Assembly (NCBI RefSeq): GCF_009389715.1
Contig: NC_052397.1
Coordinates: 14,766,129 to 14,830,128 of the forward strand
Direction: 5' to 3'
From: Phoenix dactylifera
Taxonomy: Eukaryota > Streptophyta > Magnoliopsida > Arecales > Arecaceae
DNA length: 64,000 nt
A program made the position numbers and the translations under genes. Every line of letters starts with the position of its first letter. Positions within the stretch are counted from its first letter, which is position 1. This document shows positions 13,241 to 21,950 of this stretch, in pieces. The notes below the pieces were generated by a model. The model did no database searches, had not been told where the DNA came from, and was given only the letters and a program-made list of their open reading frames with translations.

Positions 13241-15269
13241 AGGTGTTCGACTGTTTTATGTCTGGCCTCCCTTTTAAAGTCCGGCCTTGTGTGAAGGCCC
13301 GCCCGGGGTCCATTTGACCGGCACCAGCTAGAACTGGCGAGTGTAGCGCACGCGGCGCGGCTGTCGGACGTCGCTAGAGCCGAGGTAATGCTTTAGCCTT
13401 TTTTTTTTCTTTTCTTTTTTTTTTATCCGACGACTAGGAGTCATGGCCACTGGTTAAAAAATTGGCTGGAAACCGCCCGAGAAAAGAATCTCCTGCTTTG
13501 CTCTGTTTCATCTTCTTCTCCTTTTTTCAACCACCATCGCCGTCGGCGTTCGTCGCTGAGAGCCTTGGCCTCTTCCTTGCATCGGCCCCGAATTGGAGCC
13601 AAAACCTCAGCCACTGGATTTTTGGACAACCGGCCACCTCCATCGGCCATGCTCTGCCTCATATCTCCATTGCCTACTGCCACCCGTCGGACCTCGACTG
13701 CAGCAGTTACCTTGAACCACCCACTTGCTTTCAAGAAAGAAGAAGAAAGAAAGAAAGAGAAAGAAAAAAAAAAAGAGAAGAAAAGGAGGAGGAGGAGGAG
13801 AGAGACACATCCCTCTTATATTTCGCTCTTGTTTTCTCTCTGTTTCTTCTCTCTCATCTCCCTATTTCTCTTTCTAAGAAGATCCATGGACTTATGAACT
13901 GAGTCCTATCTCTCTGTCCTATAGACCCAGGTGGACCCTTGCAAAGAGGCCCAGAATTTTCCTAGTGCCCTAGCTGCCTACTGGACCGATCACTTCGGCC
14001 TTGTTAAGTGTCCTTAGAATTCATTGATGATGAACCCCGTCAAACGACTTTGGCCCTGATCGAGTCCATACCCTATGATTCATTGATAGAGTTGTTTAGA
14101 CCTGACCTGCTTGGAGCCGCTGAACAATGTCATTCGACTAACCATCTCCTTTTCTTATTATTTTAATTTGATTAAAATCATCGATCCAAAATTAAATTCA
14201 CTTTTTATATTTTTAAATAGGTGTAACAGATTTGCCTAGTAAAGTTTGACAGCCTAAGACGGTAAAAGTAAGTAGATCTTGCACTCCTTATTATTTTTCA
14301 AATTATCATATTTTTCTTGCATAAGATTCGCTTGTGGAAATATCAAATTTTTTCTTAAAATTATGGATTAGTATATGTATTATGAAAATCATGCTTTATT
14401 ATAAAAAATAGTTCTATGAATGTTTTAATAAAAACAACTGAAATATGAATCTGGTCATACCGTTTAGTGTTTTCATCTATTTATATGTATATTTTAAGAA
14501 AAAAAATAAGTATTTGAAAGGCTCTCAGATAACTACGTATGATCTATAGTATTTGGAAGATCGACACCTGGAGCTAACATTCATACGAACACACGTACCC
14601 TGTTACGAGTATAAAGTGACCATAGCACGGATATTTGTGAATAATATTTTGAACTATGATATGGCTAAATCGTAGAAGGATGATTTATAAATTTATTGGC
14701 AACATGAACTTGGGACCATGTTTATGAAATATGAATGATTTATGCATGCATGATTGGTTTTATGACTTGTTTTAATATACTATACTATGAAATACTTTAC
14801 TTTGTAATATGTTTTATTTTTCTTAAATGACACACTAATATGAAAAAACTTATGCTTGATCCGGTCAGGTAGACTAAGCTTTACTTACTGAACTGTGTGG
14901 CTCATATATCTCTATTTTTATTTTTCTCTCTCGAGATAAATAGGATTGATAGGAACGAAGGATGGCTCAGGCTTGGAGTTCGTGCTAGCAAGTTTGGTGA
15001 TTTTGTAGAAGAATTTTAGTATTTTAGTTGACTATGAAATTTGTAGTTAATTATTTTTTGAACATTGAGGATTATAGGTTTGGTGTTTATGCTTAAATTT
15101 AGACGTTGTGAACCATAATTAATTACATTTAATGGATAATAAAATTGGACTTTTATTTATATATTTTGTTTGAGATGAATTTGGATATTAAATGAAAAGT
15201 TTGGCTGTTATCATGAGTTGTACCCCTTGGTAACACGGCCGTCTCATGCTCAAGATTTGGGGCGTGACA
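13240..15269 (+). mobile_element. LTR-like block, probable Ty3/gypsy LTR remnant
   Basis: This stretch differs from its flanks: a GC-rich head (about 13260-13700), a GA/CT-rich tract, then AT-rich sequence ending in GGGGCGTGACA at 15259-15269. That ending is common at the 3' termini of plant Ty3/gypsy LTRs from general knowledge, and the same word occurs at 18860-18870 beside gag sequence. No retroviral coding sequence, PBS or confident target duplication was found, and the left edge is uncertain. The 146-aa and 110-aa ORFs here are low-complexity. Confidence 0.4.
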
Positions 15270-15433
15270 GCTTGACACCGACAATTGAGAGAAATGAAAC
15301 TCTTCCGTCAGTTGAAATTTGGAACATATTATTTACCATGAGGTAGGTAGGCCTTTTTTTTTTTCTATTATTGTTCTATGGTGGTTTAAAACTAGTAACT
15401 TAGATCTTTAGTTTCCGTGCATCCCTCGGAGTT

Positions 15434-15838
15434 CAAATACAACTTAGGACCTCATTCAAAAAGGTTAGCTGGAAGTCATTATTTGGATTTTTTAGTCTTG
15501 TATAAGTATCCAAGATCTATTTTGTGCATAGCTGATATGAGACAAATATATGCATCTCATCATATGCTCTCTCCATTTTTTGCCAAGCCAAGAATCCAAA
15601 TTCATTCAAATCTAATCGCAAGCACAATGATTGACTCGTGGTCAGCCTCAATGGGCCCGTGCTGCAATGTCTCCTAGTCCACATAGGCCATGAGTCGGAT
15701 TTGCTTTGAAACTATTTGTAACAACACGGTACCTCATCCAAAAAAGCTAATCGGAATGTATTATTGGGATTCTTTAGCTCAATATAAGTATCCAAAATCT
15801 ACCTAATGTATAGCCAATGTGGAACTAAACATACATCC
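15434..15838 (-). mobile_element. TRIM-like element, copy 1 (antisense)
   Basis: Read on the minus strand, an LTR-like unit of about 120 bp (near 15838-15717) ends in GTTGTTACA. A degenerate Met-tRNA primer site (TAGTTTCAAAGC, 15714-15703), a short internal region and a second diverged LTR-like unit (near 15555-15434) follow. The internal words CCTATGTGGACTAGGAGACA and GCAGCACGGG are shared with the element at 16745. The LTRs share TCCAAATAATGACTTCC-like segments. There is no coding capacity, as expected for TRIMs. Edges are approximate and no target duplication was fixed. Confidence 0.6.
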
Positions 15839-16744
15839 GCATGAATCCTCATATGAAATACTTTTTTTTTCGGTAGCTGAACTGTCATTTTTTTGCTTAT
15901 TAGTTATTTTTGTCCTGGATGGATTGTAGTGCTATTCTTTTTTGGGGGAAAATTAATGTGCTATTCTGTTTCTCCTAATATCCCTATTAAAGTGCAAAAT
16001 TAGTTACTAAACTTCTAGGAACATGAATATATCATAGCATGAGCAAAGAGGAGATAAACAAATATATAGACCCTAATTAATGATTCAAAGGTGACCACTA
16101 AGAGCAGTCATCTTGATAATTTATGGGCTAGTTTGTTGGCTGAATTGGATGAGATTTTATATCAAGTATCCAAACTAAAAAATCTTGTTGAACCCAGTGC
16201 CAGCTAAAGTCCAGGACCACGATCCCTCCCTCTTCATTACCGTGGTTCTTGTTGGATTTGTCCCTTTTGGCTTGATGCTCCTCTCCTCCTGCTGCTTCTG
16301 TTTCTTCTTCTTCTTCTTCTTCTTTTTCTTTCTTCCATTCCCTTTTATTTTTTTCAAGGAAACTGAATCTAAGCCTAACCATTCCATTAAGAAAATGAAA
16401 AGAGTATAATTGGCTTGCTTTTGCTTTAAACTATTTTTTTTCTTTTTTCCCATGCCTGTGTGTAGTCTATTATTAGTTTATTAGTAATAAGCTTTGGATA
16501 ATCCACCAGTTTCTGTCAGGTAGTTGAATGCATCAGTGAAGGAGTTTTTTTGAACTCATTACATGATAGTATCGGGCTTTTGTATTGGCTGTGATTTATT
16601 TATTTGATCAAGAAAACTGCTGTCGATACGTAAGTAATTAATAAGCACTTCAGTTTTTGGAAGGAGGTTCTCTTCAGTCTACATTGAGGACAGTGAAGCA
16701 TATTCATTAAAAGAGAGTGGTAGTTACAGAGACAATGAGAGAAG

Positions 16745-17110
16745 TGTGAGGACCGATACATTTAGTTCTACATCAATCATTCGTTGAAAAGATTTTAGGT
16801 ACTTATACATGACTAAATAATTCCAAAAAATATCTTTCTGCTAGCCATTTTGGATGAGATCTTGAATTGTTACAAATGGTATCAGAGCGAATTGGACCCA
16901 TAGCCTATGTAGACTAGGAGACACTGCAGCACGGGTTACTAGAGGCTGACTATGGGCGCAAAAATGTTAGAGCTTGAATGGAGAAAGTATGTGAGGGCCT
17001 ATGTAGGTATATATTTATTCCCACATCAAATAATGCCTTCAAATGCATTAGTTTGATGTTTATTAATTTGTAACTCTTCAATATTAGTTCTCTTCATTTA
17101 TTTGGTAGAA
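16745..17110 (+). mobile_element. TRIM-like element, copy 2
   Basis: A 130-bp LTR-like unit begins TGTGAGGACC (16745) and ends TTGTTACA (16874). Two bases later comes TGGTATCAGAGC (16877-16888), the canonical initiator-Met tRNA primer site of plant LTR elements. About 100 bp of internal sequence follows. A second, diverged unit then starts TGTGAGGGCC near 16989 and contains TCCCACATCAA. The right end is unclear, so the 3' LTR may be truncated. It belongs to the same family as the antisense copy about 1 kb upstream. Confidence 0.65.
16877..16888 (+). promoter_or_regulatory. Primer-binding site (initiator Met-tRNA) of a TRIM
   Basis: TGGTATCAGAGC matches the complement of the plant initiator Met-tRNA 3' end and lies two bases after the LTR-like TGTTACA terminus. 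Confidence 0.75.
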
Positions 17111-17993
17111 TAGCATTAGTTCCGTTCGATACCAAAGCAATTTGGGATATCCAAGAGAAGAGGACTTCCATAATAAGCTGATTAAATGGGCGAAAGGACT
17201 AGCTTCATAATTCAGCTCTCTGTTCACTCTGTAACAGTTCTTTATAAGCTTAAATACCATCTTTAACAAACCTCAAAGCTTGAAAGGTTTCATAGTTTTT
17301 TTTTTTTTCAAATACTAATTTCTTGAAAAACCAGTGAGAAGCATTACTGCATGAATCCCTTCAATCGGGTGCAACAATAAAAAGTCTAATAAAGACCCCA
17401 AAGTTTCTTGAATTGCTGAAATTTAGGCTTCACTCAAAAGAAAGAACCATGGAGCAACCAGATGCAAAGTAAAGGAAAAGTAAAGCAAGAGTAGAAAGAT
17501 AGAGAGATACCCATTAAGCTAAGATATAGACAGATGATAAGGCAAGAAAAGTAAGCCATATCCAGACCATCAAAGAAAACACAAGCACATGAATACTTTA
17601 ATTATGGTTGGGAAGATGGAGCTGCCTCTCCCCAAAAGGTGGTGTGCATTGAGTTCCTCCGTCACCTTCCAATAAATGAACTCATGGGCTTCTCCTGAGC
17701 TCAAAATTCAACAAGAAAATAAACAACCATGCTAGGACCAGAAGATCTAAAAATTCCTTGTAACAATCCAAGAGAACATTAAGATGCCTTTAGAATGAAG
17801 CCACATCCTCCATTGTAAGTCCTTTCCGTTAACTCAAAACCATTACAACCTTCAAAGATCTCCCATCCTTCCTAGGTAAAAAGTATACACTAAAGACATG
17901 GAAAGAAACTACAAGAAAGGATGGAACGCCAGCAAGTTCAGAAGAATCCATGGAAGAAGACACTGCATGCCCTGCAGTTGACGACCAAGCTCT
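17111..17993. other. Intergenic region downstream of the CLE gene
   Basis: No supported gene is present. The 3' UTR of the minus-strand CLE gene must lie in its right-hand part. An A/T homopolymer run occurs near 17298. Confidence 0.5.
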
Positions 17994-18317
17994 TCAGTTA
18001 TGGAGGGGGTTGGGCCCGGTGGGGACGAGCCGCTTCTCAACACCATACCTTGGATCGATTTCCTTTGGTGGTGGTTGGAACCGACTTCTTCCAAAATGAA
18101 GGCGCCGAGAAGGAGGACGGTGAGACGAGGAGAGAGAATTCCCTTCATGGTGTTGGTGGTGGTGGAAGAAGTGATGGTGGTGCGCTAATGGAGCTTCATG
18201 CAGTGATGATGCCATGGAGAGTGGAATCCTAGATATCAATAAGAAGAGTATGGCGACGTAGACGAAAGGACGAGAAGTAGAGATGACAGCAATATCGGAG
18301 GGGGGAGAAGTCTTCAT
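17994..18317 (-). CDS. CLE-family signalling peptide precursor, 107 aa, single exon
   Basis: The prepropeptide starts at ATG 18317-18315 and ends at TGA 17994-17996. Residues about 19-36 form a hydrophobic signal segment (FVYVAILFLLISRIPLSMA). A variable domain follows with a striking His-rich stretch (HHHHFFHHHQHH) and basic residues. The last 12 residues, RLVPTGPNPLHN, are a textbook CLE dodecapeptide, placed directly before the stop and preceded by a basic KR. In the family this is cleaved out, hydroxylated or arabinosylated at the Pro residues, secreted, and perceived by LRR receptor kinases that control meristem and vascular cell fate. The sequence is closest, from memory, to the CLE9/10 and CLE19 class (TGPNPLHN). 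Single-exon structure, length and motif position all fit. It sits alone in a repeat-rich interval. Confidence 0.93.
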   Translation of the reverse strand: MKTSPPSDIAVISTSRPFVYVAILFLLISRIPLSMASSLHEAPLAHHHHFFHHHQHHEGNSLSSSHRPPSRRLHFGRSRFQPPPKEIDPRYGVEKRLVPTGPNPLHN

Positions 18318-18403
18318 GCCTTAGCTTTGAGGGTGGCAGGAAGAGAACTCAGAAGATGAAAGAGAGGGAAGGGAGGTAGGGGAGGAAGGAAGTTGGTGGT
18401 GGC

Positions 18404-18410
18404 TTTTAAA
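18404..18410 (-). promoter_or_regulatory. Candidate TATA box of the CLE gene
   Basis: On the minus strand the word TTTAAAA lies about 90 nt upstream of the CLE start codon, followed by a CT-rich leader (CTTCCTTCCTCCCC) typical of plant 5' UTRs. Position and sequence are the only evidence. Confidence 0.4.
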
Positions 18411-18859
18411 GTCCAAGGCAAGAGTCCCATGAAGCGGTTTGGCAAGTGGGTCTTCCTCTAAGCCTCATGTCTTCCAATGGGATGGTGTGGAGTACTGAAA
18501 AGGAGGTAGGTTGGCATGGACCCAGTGCATAGAAAAGACCTTTTAGAATGGCCTTCCAAAGCTGGGGAATGAGCCAACTGGAACAGATGGATGATACTCG
18601 TGAAAGAGAGCCTTACCAATAATACATAGAAAGGGATACCAATTGTACTGGGGTTTGAGGGGACCATTTGAGAGAGTGCAGGTCTGACTTACCAGTTCAA
18701 CAAGGAAGAACTCTTAAGATGGGGACATGACATTATTATAAAGTGATTTGCTACCATAGCTACTAATGTTTTTATGAAGAATTCGAAGCATGGAAGGATG
18801 TATGGTAGAACTTGTATGCATAAGTTTACAATAGTACGATCGTGTCCTGATCCGGATTC

Positions 18860-19144
18860 GGGGCGTGACATTTAGTGCTGAAATATGCCAACAAGTTCAA
18901 TGAATTAGGTCGGTTCTATCCTCGGCTTATGAAAGATGATCAGAGCAAGGCCAACAGATTTGAGCAGGGTTTAAGATACGGGATTCGATCCTGGTTGTCA
19001 GTTCTGATTTTTACCAGTTACAGGAATGTACTGGACAGGGCTCTGAAGGTTGAAGCTGAGCTGATTAGATCCGAAAAAGAAATGGGTGACCAGAAAAAGC
19101 CTAGGATATCAAGAAGTCAGAATGATTCCATGCTATTTTGCTGA
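18860..19144 (+). pseudogene. Ty3/gypsy gag fragment joined to an LTR-like terminus
   Basis: From about 18872 the plus strand encodes about 90 residues with the hallmark plant Retrotrans_gag string YANKFNELGRFYPR, then KANRFEQGLRYGIR and RALKVEAELIRSEKE. The reading ends at a stop at 19142-19144. Only part of the gag domain remains; no nucleocapsid knuckle, protease or RT follows. The word GGGGCGTGACA (18860-18870), an LTR-like 3' terminus, abuts gag directly without a primer site or leader, so a deletion or nested insertion has joined them. Confidence 0.75.
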
Positions 19145-19868
19145 AATAATGCAGTGTTAGGATCCATTGGGATGTTTCTGAGGCCTTTTGTCCTTTTGAT
19201 GTTTTTAGTATCGTGGTGCAAACTGTTGAAGGTATGTCTGGCTCCATGAATGTGATTCCATGAAAGAAAAGTAATGAGGTAAGAGTGCAATTAGAAACCA
19301 GAAACACCAATGCAATCCAGTTGCTGGATTGTTGTCTGATAGCAATGCATGGCTTTCTTATACAGTGTTACGTACACAGTGTCTGCAACTCCTTTTAATT
19401 CGAACCCTTTCTTGTTCATCCATGTAATAAGCCCCCCTTCTCAGGCCAAGTGCATCGAGCTTGGAAACTTCTTGAGCAGGCTCTGGAAGCACTTTGCTTC
19501 AAAACAATATAATTGCGCCAAACTAAATTAGGAGTGCAACAATCTTCCTTCTGCGGGCATCATTTACGTGTCATGCACTGAAAAGTATTAAATTTACTCC
19601 ACAAGGGACCCATGAATAGACAACCTTCTTTTCTTAAATAGTAATAGCGAATTTGATTATTTTCGATTGCAATTTAAAAGATAAGACTATATATAGATAC
19701 ACACACAGATACATACACATGCGTATATACGTGTGTATGCTTGGAGAGAGAGAGATGAATTTAGCTACACTCGAGTGGATTTCCATTTCAATCCGATCAA
19801 CTTTATATTGGAATATAGGGATCTCACAACGACGATCCAAGAGACCTCTAATTTATGCACCAACTAAT

Positions 19869-19928
<60 letters not shown>

Positions 19929-20549
19929 TCATGTTATTTATATTATCTAATTTTAATTTTGACCACTTGAAGCATAAGTTAGCTATCTCATATGATTTTT
20001 TATATATAAATAATTTAGAGATAGTAGATTATATCCAATGACTCCGATTATCAAAGTGGGACTCTTATCGTCTGATCTGGACCTAACCAAATTTGATTGA
20101 AGATCCACTGCATGGTCAAGTCTAACTACATATATACATACATAAAGAAGAATATAGTAAGCCTAGCAAATGAGAGATATTTAAACAAATGTGCGGGTAC
20201 AAAGTGCAGGTCAAAGAAATATATACATATACATCTAAATTTAGCAAGCCTACCATGACCTAGATATCTACCCTACGACACAAACATTTCTTATACCTAG
20301 TTGTCATCTAGACTCCAATGAAGCACTTTTATTACCTACTCTTCATCTAAGTCCATCAAATCATCCTTGATCCCCTCTTTTTCTAGAAGATCTTAATTCT
20401 CTAAGAACATATGCTTCTCCATAAAATTTTTCATCGCGCGCCTTTGCTAAACATTTGATGAGACATTGGAGGTTTGTGTCCTTCCTCTAGTATACATTAT
20501 TTGAGTTGAGATCAATTTGTTAATAAGCAAAAACACAGTGCTGCAATCT
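19145..20549. other. Intergenic stretch with a (TA)n microsatellite
   Basis: No gene is supported. A (TA)n tract of about 55 bp lies at 19870-19924, and there are minor ATACAC-rich runs near 19690-19740. Short ORFs over these tracts are artefacts. Confidence 0.6.
19870..19924. repeat. (TA)n microsatellite
   Basis: An uninterrupted alternating A/T run of about 55 bp. Confidence 0.95.
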
Positions 20550-20554
20550 AGTTC
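20550..20554. repeat. Left 5-bp target site duplication of the palindromic TRIM
   Basis: AGTTC directly precedes TGTTGTGG at 20555 and recurs at 21433-21437 directly after the element. Confidence 0.75.
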
Positions 20555-20582
20555 TGTTGTGGGGGGGGTGCACCCGAATTTA

Positions 20583-20624
20583 GTCCCACATCGGCTAGTA
20601 GCGGAAAGGTTCTGTGCCTTAAAT
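20583..20624 (+). promoter_or_regulatory. USE-like element plus TATA-like word in the TRIM LTR
   Basis: GTCCCACATCG (20583-20593) matches the plant snRNA upstream sequence element consensus RTCCCACATCG. TTAAAT (20619-20624) follows after 25 nt, close to the short spacing of Pol III-type plant snRNA promoters. The same motif recurs on the minus strand at 21027-21037 and 21394-21404 in the other LTR copies. Promoter activity is inferred. Confidence 0.5.
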
Positions 20625-21065
20625 GGGGGGTGGAAATCCTTTCCTCTCGAGGGCCCTTTTGTGGGACAAAACCGTGAGGGCACCAGTCTCCCCCCGTCTG
20701 CGCTGGACGCGCGGGCCGGAGCGCCCAAAGCGGACAATACCTCGGGAGGAACGCAGTCCTCTTTCTCTGCTAGCTTAATGTGGGCTAACTGTTGCGTGAG
20801 GCTCCGGCCAAAGTGTCCGTCCCCGCAACAGTTAGCCCACATTAAGCTAGCAGAGAAAAAGGACTGCGTTCCTCCCGAGGTATTGTCCGCTTTGGGCGCT
20901 CCGGCCCGCGCGTCCAGCGCAGACGGGGGGAGACTGGTGCCCTCACGGTTTTGTCCCACAAAAGGGCCCTCGAGAGGAAAGGATTTCCACCCCCCATTTA
21001 AGGCACAGAACCTTTCCGCTACTAGCCGATGTGGGACTAAATTCGGGTGCACCCCCCCCACAACA

Positions 21066-21156
21066 TAGCCCCCCTAGCGGGAAGGTTCCTGTGGCGCCTC
21101 CCAGTCCTAGGGGGTAGTCTGCGGCAAGGGGCGCGGCCCTTCCTCTAGCGCCAATC
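21066..21156 (-). other. 91-bp internal domain of the TRIM
   Basis: Read on the minus strand it starts GATTGGCGCTAGAGGAAGGG (a TGGCGC-type primer-site-like word) and ends GCTAGGGGGGCTA just before the next LTR, like a polypurine tract. It has no coding potential. Confidence 0.55.
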
Positions 21157-21432
21157 TGTTGCGGGGACGGACGCTTTGGCCGGAGCCTCACGCAACAGTT
21201 AGCCCACATTAAGCTAGCAGAGAAAGAGGACTGCGTTCCTCCCGAGGTATTGTCCGCTTTGGGCGCTCCGGCCCGCGCGTCCAGCGCAGACGGGGGGAGA
21301 CTGGTGCCCTTACGGTTTTGTTCCACAAAAGGGCCCTCGAGAGGAAAGGATTTCCACCCCCCATTTAAGGCACAGAACCTTTCCGCTACTAGCCGATGTG
21401 GGACTAAATTCGGGTGCACCCCCCCCACAACA

Positions 21433-21437
21433 AGTTC
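21433..21437. repeat. Right 5-bp target site duplication of the palindromic TRIM
   Basis: AGTTC follows the CCACAACA terminus, matching 20550-20554. Confidence 0.75.
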
Positions 21438-21950
21438 CAATAACTATCACCATAGGAGGTTTCAACTCCAAGATTTCTAAACATCAGCATCATGCCTTGG
21501 TGGAAGAATCTCCAAAGTCACAAGCAAAGCTGCCATCTTTATCTTACATAGAGGTGCATCCAAGTGGCCTCCAAGGTTGAAATAAGCTATGAAATTCACA
21601 TTCCACAACAAAAATTCCAACACACACATACATATACATGTATGTATATGATAAAAACGTTCTCATTGGTGCCAAATGTAAAGGAATATAAGATGAATCA
21701 AATCCAAATAAGTGGAAAAAAAAAATACTAACTTGAAGTCTGAATTAGAATCGATCAACTTGCCCAATCCAACAGAGTCTAGTTGTAGGAACCTAAAGTC
21801 GTTAATTAATTGAAACACAATTTGGATCAAAATCTAAATCTATGGGACCCACATTGCAGACCCTGCAAGTCAAGCCAGAGCTGTCCCCAACCGTCCAACC
21901 AGTGGACCCATCGATTATCATCCATCAGACGGCCCAGATTTCATCCGAGC
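21438..21950. other. Upstream region of the NYN-domain gene
   Basis: No gene is seen. This is the likely promoter region of the plus-strand gene whose leader starts around 21950. No confident TATA box was identified. Confidence 0.5.

Larger units (their letters stand above)
20555..21432 (-). mobile_element. Palindromic TRIM-like LTR element with an extra inverted LTR
   Basis: Three LTR copies are present. Arm C (21157-21432, minus) and arm A (20555-20830, inverted) are complete 276-bp units with TG...CA ends (TGTTGTGG to CCGCAACA). Arm B (20824-21065, minus) is 242 bp and lacks the last 34 bp. Between C and B, 91 bp read on the minus strand as a possible primer site (TTGGCGCTAGAGGAAGG) and a polypurine-like end (GCTAGGGGGGC). 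This makes C-internal-B a miniature LTR retrotransposon in minus orientation, with A fused head-on to B. Arms 20555-20796 and 20824-21065 are inverted repeats with no length difference around a 27-nt loop. AGTTC flanks the whole 878 bp. The sequence is GC-rich and codes for nothing; the 165-204 aa ORFs on both strands only reflect the palindrome. It lacks the 5S-like sequence of Cassandra TRIMs. Confidence 0.8.

Noticed and set aside
13441-13902. ORFs of 97-146 aa near 13.4-13.9 kb
   Set aside because: Low-complexity GA/CT tract inside an LTR-like block, with no domain or start context.
16128-16453. Glu/Lys-rich and Phe-rich ORFs
   Set aside because: They translate a TTC/GAA simple repeat on either strand.
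20555-21432. Cassandra TRIM carrying a 5S rRNA-like sequence
   Set aside because: The conserved 5S words (for example AAGCGTGCTTGGGC) are absent; only the USE-like motif is present.
20447-21440. Long ORFs of 165-204 aa on both strands
   Set aside because: They repeat the same peptide on opposite strands because the DNA is palindromic LTR sequence. There is no domain and no gene structure.
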